Shown: positions 8,624 through 17,382, counted from the first letter of the stretch. The stretch: 36,196 bases of DNA from Desulfobulbus propionicus (GCA_020720325.1 DYOW01000016.1:1-36196); one strand, 5' to 3'. The notes: generated by a model from the sequence alone, not told the origin. Translations and numbers: made by a program.

Positions 8624-8938
8624 ATGCCTCTTTTTGAATTTGAGTGTGTTAAATGTAAAAACATCTCTTTACATTTAATGTTAAAAAAAGATGAATTTAT
8701 TCCTTTTTGTAAAAAATGTGGTTCAGAGGAACTGAAAAAATTAATTTCCCGTGTTACAATACGATTATCCAAAGAAACAAGGCTTAAAAAAATGGCAGAC
8801 CCAAACTTGATTAATGGTCTTGAAGAAGATGACCCCAGGGCAATAAAAAAATTTATCGGCAGCATGGAGTCGGTTATGGATGAAGGATTTGATGGAAATC
8901 CTGAACATATTGTTGATGAGGCGATGGACACCGAATAA
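8624..8938 (+). CDS. FmdB-like zinc ribbon protein
   Basis: The 104-residue protein begins MPLFEFEC, the FmdB opening, and holds a four-cysteine zinc ribbon (C8, C11, C29, C32). The remaining 70 residues are charged and helical, ending in a strongly acidic tail. FmdB-type proteins are proposed regulatory or metal-binding accessory factors with no fixed role. The gene sits 17 bases after the DHH gene and 43 before the glgC-like gene, in the same direction. Confidence 0.8.
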   Translation: MPLFEFECVKCKNISLHLMLKKDEFIPFCKKCGSEELKKLISRVTIRLSKETRLKKMADPNLINGLEEDDPRAIKKFIGSMESVMDEGFDGNPEHIVDEAMDTE

Positions 8939-8981
8939 AATATTAAGTGATAAGTTAAAATTTTTTTAAGGAGGCGCTATA

Positions 8982-10235
8982 ATGTCTGGAATAATTGCTA
9001 TGGTTCTTGCAGGCGGCAGGGTAGGTGAGCTTGGAGTATTGACATTTTACCGTCCTAAATCAACCCTTCCTTTTGGAGGTCTTTACAGAATAATTGATTT
9101 TCCTTTAAGTAACCTTATGAATTCCGGTATTGAAAGAGTTGGTATTCTAAGCCAGTACAGGTCATCCTCTTTAATTGAACATATTGGATTAGGCAGTCCC
9201 TGGGATATGATTGGAAGGCATAGGGGCATTACACTTTTGCCGCCTTTTCAGGGTATGCATGCCGCAGACTGGTACAAAGGAACAGCGGATGCGCTTTATC
9301 AAAATCTTGATTTTATTGAGGCATCCAAACCAAAGGCAGTAATAATAATCTCAGGCGATCATATCTATGAAATGGATTATAATGAGCTTATCAGATTTCA
9401 TAAGGATACTGGAGCTGACGTCACCGCTGCATTTGTTGAGATAGAGAAAGGGGATATGTCACGTTTTGGTCAGGCTGTAATATCTGATGACGACCCAAGG
9501 GGAGGGAAGGTCTTGTCTTATCAGGAAAAACCAATAATACCTATTTCCAAATGGGTTTCAATGACAGTATATGTGTTTAAGCCTGAAATACTTAAAAAAC
9601 TTCTTATTGAAAATATTATTGCGAGTTCCCATGAACTTGGCAGGGACATATTGCCTGTTTTGACAAATTACTATAATTTTTACGGCTATAAGTTTAAAGG
9701 ACACTGGGCGTACAGCAGGACGCTTGATGAATACTGGACTGCCAACATGGACACATTGGGTGAAAATCCAGCCCTTAATATTGATAAGATGAAATTAAGG
9801 ACAAATCTTGACCATGAGGCTATAAGGGACAGGGATTCTGCGCTTATTGGAAAAAATGCCGGAATAAATAATGCAAGGGTCTATAATGGGGTAAAAGTAG
9901 AAGGAAAAGTGGAAAATTCTATTCTTTTTCCTGGTGTGATGGTTGAGGAAGGCGCCGAAGTTAAGGATTCTATATTATTTTTTGACACCCATATAGGGCC
10001 TGGCGTAAAGATAGCAAAGACAATAACAGATATAGGGGTAAGCATTGGGAAGAGCAGCATAATAGGCTCTGAGACAGGGGAGCTTACAACAGTAGGCATT
10101 AACACAAGAATACCTAAAAACATAAGCATTGGCAGTGGTTGTTCTGTGCATCCAAACCTGATGTCAGAGGATTTTAAGATAAATGAATACGGAAATTCGC
10201 TGGTAATTTCCAGGGATGGCCATAGCTATATTTAG
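8982..10235 (+). CDS. glgC: GlgC-like glucose-1-phosphate adenylyltransferase / sugar nucleotidyltransferase
   Basis: It probably makes ADP-glucose from glucose-1-phosphate and ATP for glycogen. The N-terminal nucleotidyltransferase domain has MVLAGGRVGELGVLT, a variant of the GlgC LAGGRGxRLxxLT loop, then FGGLYRIIDFPLSN. It also has WYKGTADALYQN, the catalytic SGDHIYEMDY and YQEKP. The C-terminal third is a left-handed beta-helix with hexapeptide repeats (e.g. LIGKNAGINNARVYNGVKVEG). Length 417 matches bacterial GlgC. AAGGAGG eight bases before the ATG is one of the best ribosome-binding sites in the window. No glgA, glgB or glgP lies nearby, so a different sugar-nucleotide product remains possible because the P-loop is atypical. 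Confidence 0.8.
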   Translation: MSGIIAMVLAGGRVGELGVLTFYRPKSTLPFGGLYRIIDFPLSNLMNSGIERVGILSQYRSSSLIEHIGLGSPWDMIGRHRGITLLPPFQGMHAADWYKGTADALYQNLDFIEASKPKAVIIISGDHIYEMDYNELIRFHKDTGADVTAAFVEIEKGDMSRFGQAVISDDDPRGGKVLSYQEKPIIPISKWVSMTVYVFKPEILKKLLIENIIASSHELGRDILPVLTNYYNFYGYKFKGHWAYSRTLDEYWTANMDTLGENPALNIDKMKLRTNLDHEAIRDRDSALIGKNAGINNARVYNGVKVEGKVENSILFPGVMVEEGAEVKDSILFFDTHIGPGVKIAKTITDIGVSIGKSSIIGSETGELTTVGINTRIPKNISIGSGCSVHPNLMSEDFKINEYGNSLVISRDGHSYI

Positions 10236-10246
10236 GCAGGGTTATT

Positions 10247-10813
10247 ATGTTTGAAAAATGGGGAACTAATTTCAACCAAAAGCCTGTTAATCTCCTTCTT
10301 GAGAAGATAGAATATAAAATTGAAGAAGGCACAAATGGTGTCTGGAAAAGATTTTTGTACCCAAGCGGACATTTTTATGAAGAATATACATCTAAGACAA
10401 TAGTTATGGGGTTTCCCCTTGTTCATATAACCAAAGGAGTTAATCCTGAAACAGGCAAGAGAAAAATGGCAAGGGGAATTATTGCAATAGGAAGGATTGC
10501 CAAGGGATTTATTGCAATAGGTCAGTTGGCATTTGGTATTGTCACATTTTCTCAGCTTGGTATTGGTTTATTATTTTCCCTTGCCCAGCTTTCAATAGCC
10601 CCTTTTGCTATAGGACAGGGGGCAATTGGATATTTTTTGGGGATAGGACAGATAGCGACTGGAAAAATTTGTATTGCCCAGATTGGATATGGAACTTATG
10701 TCCTTGCCCAGCTTGGTTTTGGCGGGCATGTCTGTTCTGTTAAGCATGTTGATCCAATGGCAAAGGAATTTTTCATCTCGCTTTTTTATAAAATCAAGGC
10801 ATTGCTTCCCTGA
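10247..10813 (+). CDS. Glycine/hydrophobic short-repeat protein, unknown function
   Basis: I do not recognise a named family. Residues 1-68 of this 188-residue protein form a normal soluble region. Residues 70-165 are a run of roughly 8-11-residue units of the type G-x-I-A-I-G-x-x-A-x-G, such as GIIAIGRIAKGFIAIGQLA and AIGQGAIGYFLGIGQ. Similar repeats occur in scattered bacterial hypothetical proteins; they could fold as a beta-helical or membrane-associated stack. The gene starts 11 bases after the glgC-like stop and ends four bases before the convergent lptD stop. It is likely the last gene of the glgC transcript. Confidence 0.7.
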   Translation: MFEKWGTNFNQKPVNLLLEKIEYKIEEGTNGVWKRFLYPSGHFYEEYTSKTIVMGFPLVHITKGVNPETGKRKMARGIIAIGRIAKGFIAIGQLAFGIVTFSQLGIGLLFSLAQLSIAPFAIGQGAIGYFLGIGQIATGKICIAQIGYGTYVLAQLGFGGHVCSVKHVDPMAKEFFISLFYKIKALLP

Positions 10814-10817
10814 AAAT

Positions 10818-13064
10818 TTAGAACATTGACCAGTTTCCCATACCCAGAAGCTCAACATTAAATGTAACCCTCTGCTCATCCTGATCCTTTATATATTTTG
10901 TGGTAAACGTCCAGCATGAACCAACATATCTTAATCCATAAGCGGATTTAAATTCGGAATCTATGTTATCTTCGAAAGAATATCTTGTCTGATATATACC
11001 GTACCATTCAGGCGTTAGTTTCATGAGAAGATTCAGATTAAGTTCGGAAATATCAGTTAGTTTACTGTAGCGGTATTCCAAATCTCCTGTGCTGCCTCTT
11101 AGATTTGTTATCCTTGTAAGAAAATTGGCTGTTGTGACGCCATAACCGTAAATATTATAGGTTGTGTCATATCTGAAATAAAGATAAGGAGATGGAAGCA
11201 ATTCAAATTCTGCAAGGATTGGCGAGAAATAATGGTCATCAAATTCTTTATCCACATCAATTATATCTTTTTGGTCTTTATAGTTTAATTTTCTCATGAG
11301 TTCATCGTAGAAATCAAAATAGCTGTGATAGCCGTACTGTTCTTTTGTGGAACTGGCGCTTCCGTAACTGTCATAGCTTTGCTCAATTTTAAAGCGAAGG
11401 AGATCAGAGGCGCTGAAAACAGAGTCCTTGTTTCTTTGTGACAGATAGGATAAAAGAGAATATGTAATCCTATTTTGGGGTTCAAGTCTGTCATAAACGT
11501 CAATGTACGGCACATCCTCCTGTTTATCCTCTGGTCTGTGCTGGTATTTAAGCGCAGGTCTTATAGAGTGGACAAGAGTTTGGTCTGAGCCGTAATTTTT
11601 TTTAAGGATTGTGGAAAGTTCCCCCTGAAGGTGATAAAGTATCCTTGCAGCATGATCCGATGGTTTCTGATCAGGGTCGTCATTATACTTCCTGTATAAT
11701 GACGTTTCAAGCCTTGATGACAATAACAGGTTTGCCTTGTTGGAAAAATTTATTGGATATGATAGTTCAGGGTTAAGGTTAAATCTGTCATAGGATATTC
11801 CTGTTTCACGCCAGTAATGAGTGTAATTTGAGTCAAGAGAATAGTAAAAATTGCTTTTTGCAATCCTGTTTTTAAAGAATTGTCCTGTTATTTTTGGCAA
11901 GGTAAAAGGTGTTTTATCCTGTTCCCCAAGGACAAGATTATCAAAATATTTTGTTTCAACGCCGAGAAATGCCTCGCTGAATCCTTTGGTAAGCTGGACA
12001 GAAGAAGGTCTGACCCAGTCAGTTTTATCGGCAAGCCCCCTGCCAAACTCCCTTGTAAATGCCTTGTCTGTTTCTTCATAGCCGGAAGGGCCGTCGTCAA
12101 ATTCTCTAAGATAATCCATGTCGCTAACAAGGTCTATGTCTACTTTAAGGTCAATATCATGGGGAAGTTTATGGTCAGCCCGCGCCCTTAACCACCACCT
12201 GTCGTCAGTGCCCCTTATGACACCGTCTTTATTAAAATCATTGTCATTAAGCCTGTCTTCAAGGTAGTTATAGCGTATGTTTCCCTTTGATTCATTTGTA
12301 AGGGTGTAGCGTAGCTCCACTCCTTCCATCCAACCTCTTTCAGTCATGGGGCGCTGATAAAAGGTCATATCAAGACTATCATTTATTGCCCAGAAATACG
12401 GGACTTCAACTTCAATGCCGTTTCTGCTGGATGAAGTGAAATAAGGTAATAAAAAACCACTTTTTCTGTATCTGTTTATTGGAATTGATAACCAGGGCGA
12501 ATAAAGAAGCGGGATGCCCTTGACATTAAATGTGTTTCCTGTCGCGACTGCGTTTCCTGAGACTGAGAGTTTAAGTTCATTGCATTTGAAGTTCCATGCC
12601 TGTTTGGGGAGAGGGCATGTGCTGATATTAGCCTTTTTAGCCTCGTATTCCTCAAGTCCAGTTTTTTTTATCTCTTCTGCAAGCAAATGCACATTGTTTC
12701 TTTTAAGGAAAAGATGTCCTTTTTTCACCTCCCCAGTGCGTGTCACAAGGTCAAATTCTGCCTCATCTCCTTCGAGGATATCCTCTGATACCTTTATTAC
12801 AACATTTTTATTAGCAAAAACTTTATTTTTTGCCTTATCATAGATTATTACATCAGCGCTCAGAAACATATCAGAACGGGTTACCTTGGCATTTCCCTCG
12901 CCCAATACCACTTCTGTAAGATGAAAATATGAGAGTGTATCTGCCTCGATATTCCAGGGGTCATTATTTTTATCTTTGGATAAATCAATATTTGATGCAA
13001 AAATGCTGTTTGTCAAAAAACAAAATATTCCGATAAAATAAAAAAATATATACTTAATTTTCAT
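10818..13064 (-). CDS. lptD: LPS-assembly protein LptD
   Basis: LptD is the outer-membrane translocon that inserts lipopolysaccharide with LptE. The 748-residue protein starts with a signal peptide ending near ASN at residue 25. An OstA/LptA-like beta-jellyroll follows (residues about 37-165, with IEADTLSYF and LEGDEAEFDLVTRTGEV). After it comes a large C-terminal beta-barrel rich in aromatic alternation, including ISIPINRYRKSGFLLPY-like text near 195. The chain ends in Phe, usual for outer-membrane barrels. Mature cysteines are C150, C161 and C717, not the two-pair arrangement of E. coli. The gene stands alone and is converged on by the glgC block. A promoter is visible at 13143-13170. Confidence 0.92.
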   Translation of the reverse strand: MKIKYIFFYFIGIFCFLTNSIFASNIDLSKDKNNDPWNIEADTLSYFHLTEVVLGEGNAKVTRSDMFLSADVIIYDKAKNKVFANKNVVIKVSEDILEGDEAEFDLVTRTGEVKKGHLFLKRNNVHLLAEEIKKTGLEEYEAKKANISTCPLPKQAWNFKCNELKLSVSGNAVATGNTFNVKGIPLLYSPWLSIPINRYRKSGFLLPYFTSSSRNGIEVEVPYFWAINDSLDMTFYQRPMTERGWMEGVELRYTLTNESKGNIRYNYLEDRLNDNDFNKDGVIRGTDDRWWLRARADHKLPHDIDLKVDIDLVSDMDYLREFDDGPSGYEETDKAFTREFGRGLADKTDWVRPSSVQLTKGFSEAFLGVETKYFDNLVLGEQDKTPFTLPKITGQFFKNRIAKSNFYYSLDSNYTHYWRETGISYDRFNLNPELSYPINFSNKANLLLSSRLETSLYRKYNDDPDQKPSDHAARILYHLQGELSTILKKNYGSDQTLVHSIRPALKYQHRPEDKQEDVPYIDVYDRLEPQNRITYSLLSYLSQRNKDSVFSASDLLRFKIEQSYDSYGSASSTKEQYGYHSYFDFYDELMRKLNYKDQKDIIDVDKEFDDHYFSPILAEFELLPSPYLYFRYDTTYNIYGYGVTTANFLTRITNLRGSTGDLEYRYSKLTDISELNLNLLMKLTPEWYGIYQTRYSFEDNIDSEFKSAYGLRYVGSCWTFTTKYIKDQDEQRVTFNVELLGMGNWSMF

Positions 13065-13142
13065 AAATTTTAGCTGTTCCGAAAATTTGTTAAAAATAAA
13101 TCGAAAAATTATTTGATCCTTTTTTCAATTTCTTTAAAAGCT

Positions 13143-13170
13143 ATTATAAAATATTATCCTTATCAGGCAA
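13143..13170 (-). promoter_or_regulatory. Putative sigma-70 promoter of lptD
   Basis: On the minus strand TTGCCT (13170-13165) and a perfect TATAAT (13148-13143) are 16 bases apart, giving a leader of about 70 bases before the lptD ATG. Confidence 0.5.
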
Positions 13171-13320
13171 TAAAATTAATCAAAATGTTACGGATAATTA
13201 TATTATTTTTATTTTTTTCTCATGCTTTTATTTTAGTCCTGGTTTTTTAGCATTATTCTAATATTATTATACAGTTAATGTTTTCAAAAACATGATGATT
13301 TTTTTTAAAGCAGAATAATA

Positions 13321-13349
13321 TTGACAAAAAATATAAATATTTGTAAAAT
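13321..13349 (+). promoter_or_regulatory. Strong sigma-70 promoter of tRNA-Arg
   Basis: A consensus TTGACA (13321-13326) and TAAAAT (13344-13349) have the ideal 17-base spacer. Predicted initiation near 13356 leaves about 16 bases of leader before the mature tRNA. Confidence 0.75.
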
Positions 13350-13371
13350 AAAAAATTTATTTCATATTAAC

Positions 13372-13444
13372 GCCCTCGTAGCTCAGGGGATAGAGCACAG
13401 GATTCCTAATCCTGGCGCCGCAGGTTCGATTCCTGCCGGGGGCA
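13372..13444 (+). tRNA. tRNA-Arg (anticodon CCT)
   Basis: A full cloverleaf can be drawn. The acceptor GCCCTCG pairs with CGGGGGC. The D-arm begins GCTCAGGGGATAGAGC. The anticodon stem CAGGA/TCCTG holds loop TTCCTAA, with anticodon CCT reading AGG. The T-arm is GCAGGTTCGATTCCTGC. The discriminator is A at 13444 and no CCA is encoded (CAAA follows). The same window encodes a tRNA nucleotidyltransferase that could add CCA. It stands alone between lptD and the Fic gene, and tRNA 3' ends are common integration sites. Confidence 0.96.
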
Positions 13445-13636
13445 AATAATTTCAATAGGTTATATACAAATTTTAAGCTAAAAACCGTCAAATTCCTTCT
13501 TAAAGATTTTTTTCAAAAAAACGTTGAGAAAAAATGATATCATTAAACATTATATTCAAACTGATACAGGGCATTGGCGTGGGATAGCTAATAAAAGAGA
13601 AAAAAATTTTTAATAAAGAATAGAAAAAGTTATAAA
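13445..13636. other. Gap between tRNA-Arg and the Fic gene
   Basis: This AT-rich 192-base stretch has no repeat of the tRNA 3' end and no recognisable integrase fragment. A 17-codon open frame at 13535 has no support and is not called. Confidence 0.4.
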
Positions 13637-14284
13637 ATGTTGACAATTGAAGAAAATCTTAAACTTGCCAAAAAAGAAATTGTGGCTCAGATTTATACCG
13701 GAGCTAAGATTGAGGGATGCAATGTAACATTTCCGGAAACCAAAACAATCATTGAAGGTGTAAATATTGGACATATAAGTCTTGATGATTTAAGGGTTAT
13801 TCAAAATTTAAAATATGCCTGGCAATATGTTTTTAATAATATAAAAAAAAATTTAACTATAGATTTTATTTGCAAAGTTAATGAATTTGTATCTTATCAG
13901 GAATCTTTGGCATGGGGAGTTTTAAGGACAGGAGCTATAACAATCACCGGGACGCAGTGGATTCCGTCAATCCCAAATCATGATGTTGTTGTATCTGAAC
14001 TTGAAAAAATTAAATTATTGCCTCCCCGGGATATTGCAATTGAATATTTTCTGTATGGCACAAAACAGCAGCTTTTTTGGGATGGCAATAAAAGAACATC
14101 TCATATTCTTGCAAATAAAATTTTAATACAAAATGGTCAGGGATTATTATTAATTCCTGAAAAAAAACTTCTAGAATTTAATGAAAAATTACATAATTAC
14201 TATGAAAAAAATGATAAAGAATCTTTAAAAAAATTTTTATACGAAAATATTTTGTATAATGATTTGGTTGTTGGCAAATCCTAA
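13637..14284 (+). CDS. Fic-domain protein with Gln replacing the catalytic His
   Basis: Fic proteins transfer AMP or other phosphate-containing groups to target hydroxyls through an H-x-F-x-D/E-G-N motif. This 215-residue protein shows the whole fold. The N-terminal helix has YTGAKIEG (20-27), resembling the S/T-x-x-x-E inhibitory helix but with Gly at the S/T position. A flap lies around LRTGAITITG (96-105). The core is QLFWDGNKRTS (145-155), where Gln145 replaces the general-base His. I recall similar QxFxDGNKR sequences, so this may be an established subfamily rather than a random loss. Catalysis by the usual mechanism is doubtful. It lies 193 bases downstream of tRNA-Arg with a poor ribosome-binding site and no antitoxin gene beside it. 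Confidence 0.85.
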   Translation: MLTIEENLKLAKKEIVAQIYTGAKIEGCNVTFPETKTIIEGVNIGHISLDDLRVIQNLKYAWQYVFNNIKKNLTIDFICKVNEFVSYQESLAWGVLRTGAITITGTQWIPSIPNHDVVVSELEKIKLLPPRDIAIEYFLYGTKQQLFWDGNKRTSHILANKILIQNGQGLLLIPEKKLLEFNEKLHNYYEKNDKESLKKFLYENILYNDLVVGKS

Positions 14285-14356
14285 AAATCAGGATACCTTA
14301 TTTTTTTTATATATTCTCTGGCAATCTTTTTTTTAATTTTTTTAAAAATACTACAA

Positions 14357-15823
14357 ATGAAACAAGAAATTATCTCCAATTTGCTTACCATTAACAATAA
14401 TTATCCTGTCTATCTAACTGGTGGGATTGTCCGTGATTTTCTTTTACAAAGAATATCTAATGATATTGATCTTACCCTTGATGCTGATGTCTTAAAAATT
14501 GCCAGGGATTTTGCCGGTTTTCTTAAAGGGGCTTTTATACCCCTTGATGAGGATGAAGGTGTTGCGCGGGTTGTTGTTGATGACCTTGTAATTGATTTTA
14601 CAAGTTTCAGGTGCGGCGCAAAGACCATAGAAAAAGACCTTGAGCAGCGGGATTTCACAATTAATGCAATGGCTATAGCTCTATCTGATATTATGGATAA
14701 ACTTCCACTAATATTTGAAGAAAAAAAAAATATAATTATTTCTCCTGAGAAGATTATTGACCCTTTTTGCGGTGCAGGAGATATAAATAAACGTATTATA
14801 AAGGCAGTTAGAGATGAAAATTTCTTAAAAGATCCTTTGAGGCTATTAAGGGCTTTTCGCTTTATGGCAGAACTTGATTTTGAGATTGATGAGGTCGTTC
14901 TTGAATTAATAAATAATAAGGCCGGACTTATAATAAACGTTTCTCCTGAAAGGATTACCCAGGAATTGGATAAAATCATGCAAAGCAAAAAGGCTGGTTT
15001 TGCCTTTGATATGATGCAGAAAAATGCCATACTTTTTCATGTTATCCCTGAATTTTCTTTGATGCAGGGTATTGAACAGCCTCTTTTCCATCACCTTGAT
15101 GTATTGGGACATTCAATCGAGGCGCTTTTTAAGATTGAAGAGTTAATTGATGAGCCGGAAAAAAGATTCGAATATCCTGATAGAATAACAAAATGGATAA
15201 AAAAAAATTCAAACCTTATAAGCGTGAAATGGTCTGCGCTTTTTCATGACTTAGGAAAGCCTGATTGTAAGAAAATGAGAAATGAGGATAAAATAACATT
15301 TTACAGGCACGATATACATGGTTCAAAAATGTGTAATGTCATTGGAAGACGTTTAAGATGGCCGGTTCACAGAATACACCTTGTGTCATCCCTTGTGCGT
15401 TTTCACATGAGACCATTTCACCTGTTAAATACATTAAAATTTAATGGCCCTACCAAAAGGGCATTAAGGAGGCTTTTAAAAGAAGTTTCAGAGGATTATC
15501 CGGGTTTGTTTCTCCTTGCAATGGCAGATGAAATGTCCGGTTGCGGCCCGTTAAAACCTGCGGATTTACACATTGATCTTTCCAGAATATGGAAGATAGT
15601 GCATGAATTTTATATTGAAAATGAAGAAATTCTCTCAAGGAAAAAGAGATTATTAAACGGACAGGATATCCAGAAAATTTTATCCGTAAGACCCGGACCT
15701 CTGGTTGGAAAGGCAATTAATGCAATAGAAGAGGCGCAGATTATAGGGTTGATTCACAACAGGGAACAGGCGATTAACTGGCTTATAAAATGGTATGAAA
15801 ATAGAGCCATTTCGCACAGTTAA
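14357..15823 (+). CDS. cca: tRNA nucleotidyltransferase (CCA- or CC/A-adding), HD-domain fused
   Basis: This 488-residue class II nucleotidyltransferase should extend or repair tRNA 3' ends in the cytoplasm. The palm shows YLTGGIVRDFLL and the metal-binding DID (about residues 37-39). The RDFTINAMA strand lies near 97 and the DPLRLLRAFRFMAE neck near 163. An HD-type phosphohydrolase module follows, with SALFHDLGKPDCKK near 296 and RHDIHGSKM. The N-terminus starts right at the palm. Because the window also encodes a PcnB-like enzyme, the split of CCA-adding, CC-adding and A-adding roles cannot be decided here. It overlaps the next gene by 29 bases. Confidence 0.85.
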   Translation: MKQEIISNLLTINNNYPVYLTGGIVRDFLLQRISNDIDLTLDADVLKIARDFAGFLKGAFIPLDEDEGVARVVVDDLVIDFTSFRCGAKTIEKDLEQRDFTINAMAIALSDIMDKLPLIFEEKKNIIISPEKIIDPFCGAGDINKRIIKAVRDENFLKDPLRLLRAFRFMAELDFEIDEVVLELINNKAGLIINVSPERITQELDKIMQSKKAGFAFDMMQKNAILFHVIPEFSLMQGIEQPLFHHLDVLGHSIEALFKIEELIDEPEKRFEYPDRITKWIKKNSNLISVKWSALFHDLGKPDCKKMRNEDKITFYRHDIHGSKMCNVIGRRLRWPVHRIHLVSSLVRFHMRPFHLLNTLKFNGPTKRALRRLLKEVSEDYPGLFLLAMADEMSGCGPLKPADLHIDLSRIWKIVHEFYIENEEILSRKKRLLNGQDIQKILSVRPGPLVGKAINAIEEAQIIGLIHNREQAINWLIKWYENRAISHS

Positions 15824-16688
15824 CAGTTTTTTAAGACAAATATACGGTCAAAGGGTTCAAAAAATACCCCTTGACGCAGGCTTTACCTGTCCTAACAGGG
15901 ATGGAACAAAAGGCAGAGGCGGATGTATTTATTGTGATGCCACTGGTTCTGGAACAGGCAAGGGCTTTGAAAAAATCAGCATAAGGGAGCAGATGCTTTC
16001 CGGGATTAATTGGGCAAAAAAACGTTATAACGCCAATAAATATATTGCATATTTTCAATCATTTTCAAATACTTATCATAGCGACATTCATTATTTAAAA
16101 GATATTTTTACGCAGGCCTTTGTCTCAGAAGATGTTGTTGGCCTTTCAGTAGGTACACGCCCGGATTGTATTAATGAAGAATGTCTGGATATGCTAAAAG
16201 ATATTTCAAAAGGACGCCTTTTATTTCTGGAGCTTGGGCTCCAATCTGCATCAAACAAAACCCTTAAACATATAAACCGTTGCCATACCCTTGAGGATTT
16301 TATTTATGCCGCAAATTTTGTGAAATCTTTTGGTTTTCACCTATGCGCGCACATAATCTTTGGTCTTCCGGGAGAAGATATTGATGATATGAAAAAAACA
16401 GTTTTATTTTTGCGGGATTTTCATGTTGACGGCATAAAATTTCATAATTTGTATATACATAAAGATACAATTATGGAAAAATATTATAATAATGGGCTTT
16501 ATACCCCCATAAATCAGGAAGATTATACAGATATTGTAGCCTGGTCAATAAAAGAGTTGGGGCAAGATATAATAGTTCACAGATTGACAGGGGATCCTAA
16601 TCCTGACAAACTCATAGCGCCGTCATGGGCGTTGGATAAAGGCTCTACAATTGGGCTAATAAAGGAAAAACTAATAAAAATTATTTAA
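15795..16688 (+). CDS. TIGR01212 / YhcC-like radical SAM protein
   Basis: The 297-residue protein belongs to the YhcC group of radical SAM enzymes. The FeS-binding cysteines are C32, C44 and C47 in TCPNRDGTKGRGGCIYC, an expanded spacing typical of this family rather than CxxxCxxC. It also has TYHSDIHYLK, VGTRPDCINEECLDML, LELGLQSASNKTL and HIIFGLPGED, all parts of the radical SAM barrel. The substrate is not established. The ATG lies inside the end of the nucleotidyltransferase gene, so translation may be coupled. Its last eight bases overlap the convergent menG gene. Confidence 0.88.
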   Translation: MKIEPFRTVNSFLRQIYGQRVQKIPLDAGFTCPNRDGTKGRGGCIYCDATGSGTGKGFEKISIREQMLSGINWAKKRYNANKYIAYFQSFSNTYHSDIHYLKDIFTQAFVSEDVVGLSVGTRPDCINEECLDMLKDISKGRLLFLELGLQSASNKTLKHINRCHTLEDFIYAANFVKSFGFHLCAHIIFGLPGEDIDDMKKTVLFLRDFHVDGIKFHNLYIHKDTIMEKYYNNGLYTPINQEDYTDIVAWSIKELGQDIIVHRLTGDPNPDKLIAPSWALDKGSTIGLIKEKLIKII

Positions 16689-17382
16689 TTCCTGTATGAA
16701 TATATACCACACCCTGTGTCAGAGGGGTAAAAGCAGTTTTTAAAAAGCCTTGATTTTCAAGAATTTTTTTTAATTCCGGAGGGGTATAAAAAGAATTTAT
16801 TGAGCTTGCGAGGTATTTATAGGCATCTTTATCACCTGAAATCAAGCCTCCGAAAGATGGGAGGATGTTATTGAGATAAAGTTTATAAAACATGGAAAAA
16901 AATTTGTTTTGTGGGTTTGAAAACTCAAGTATCACAAGTTTTCCGTTTTTTTTAAGCACCCTGTGTATTTCACTGATTCCTTTATTAATATCTGCAAAAT
17001 TTCGCACACCAAAGGCAACGGTTATTGCAGAAAAGGTATCTGAGTTAAAAGGAAGTTGCAAGGCATCTGCGCAAATGGGCTTAATATTTTGATAGTTATT
17101 GTCTGCTTTTTCCATGCCGTCAAAAAGCATGGGGTGGCAGAAGTCAACCGAAATAATTGTATGCTTTGAAAAATGTCTGCTTATTTCCTTTGAAAGTGGG
17201 AGAGTGCCTGCGCAAAGGTCAAGAACAGGACCTTTAACCGTCCTTAATGTATCCACTAATTCCGCTGCGACACACCATCTCCAGTATCTGTCAATTCCAA
17301 AGCTTAAGATAGAATTTAGAAGGTCATATCTGCCTGAAATATTGGAGAATTTTTCCTTAACAAATTGTTTTTTTTCCAGCAT
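16681..17382 (-). CDS. menG: Demethylmenaquinone/ubiquinone methyltransferase
   Basis: The SAM-dependent enzyme methylates the quinone ring in menaquinone (or ubiquinone) biosynthesis. The 233-residue chain has FSNISGRYDLLNSILSFGID near the start, motif I PVLDLCAGT (52-60), and ADALQLPFNSDTFSAITVAFGVRN-type text near 115. The UbiE signature continues with LKKNGKLVILEFSNP near 150. The usual motif I is DVACGTG; here it is DLCAGTL, a mild change. An anaerobe would be expected to use menaquinone, hence menG. No other men or ubi genes are nearby. The gene converges on, and overlaps by eight bases, the YhcC-like gene. Confidence 0.88.
   Translation of the reverse strand: MLEKKQFVKEKFSNISGRYDLLNSILSFGIDRYWRWCVAAELVDTLRTVKGPVLDLCAGTLPLSKEISRHFSKHTIISVDFCHPMLFDGMEKADNNYQNIKPICADALQLPFNSDTFSAITVAFGVRNFADINKGISEIHRVLKKNGKLVILEFSNPQNKFFSMFYKLYLNNILPSFGGLISGDKDAYKYLASSINSFYTPPELKKILENQGFLKTAFTPLTQGVVYIHTGIK

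Larger units (their letters stand above)
13065..13371. other. AT-rich intergenic region between lptD and tRNA-Arg
   Basis: These 307 bases hold no convincing gene. They contain a minus-strand promoter toward lptD and a plus-strand promoter toward the tRNA, described separately. The rest is T- and A-runs without a clear repeat or hairpin. Confidence 0.6.

Noticed and set aside
11888-12191. Long shadow open frames inside lptD on both strands
   Set aside because: They lie within a clearly conserved LptD reading frame and have no ribosome-binding site or family resemblance.
13535-13588. 17-codon open frame upstream of the Fic gene as a possible antitoxin or leader peptide
   Set aside because: It is too short, lacks a ribosome-binding site and shows no antitoxin-like motif.
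13445-13636. Attachment site or integrase remnant downstream of tRNA-Arg
   Set aside because: No duplicate of the tRNA 3' end and no integrase-like reading frame was found within the window.
14410-15030. 206-codon minus-strand open frame inside the tRNA nucleotidyltransferase gene
   Set aside because: It is Ser/Ile/Lys-rich antisense of conserved palm and neck motifs, typical of a mirror frame.
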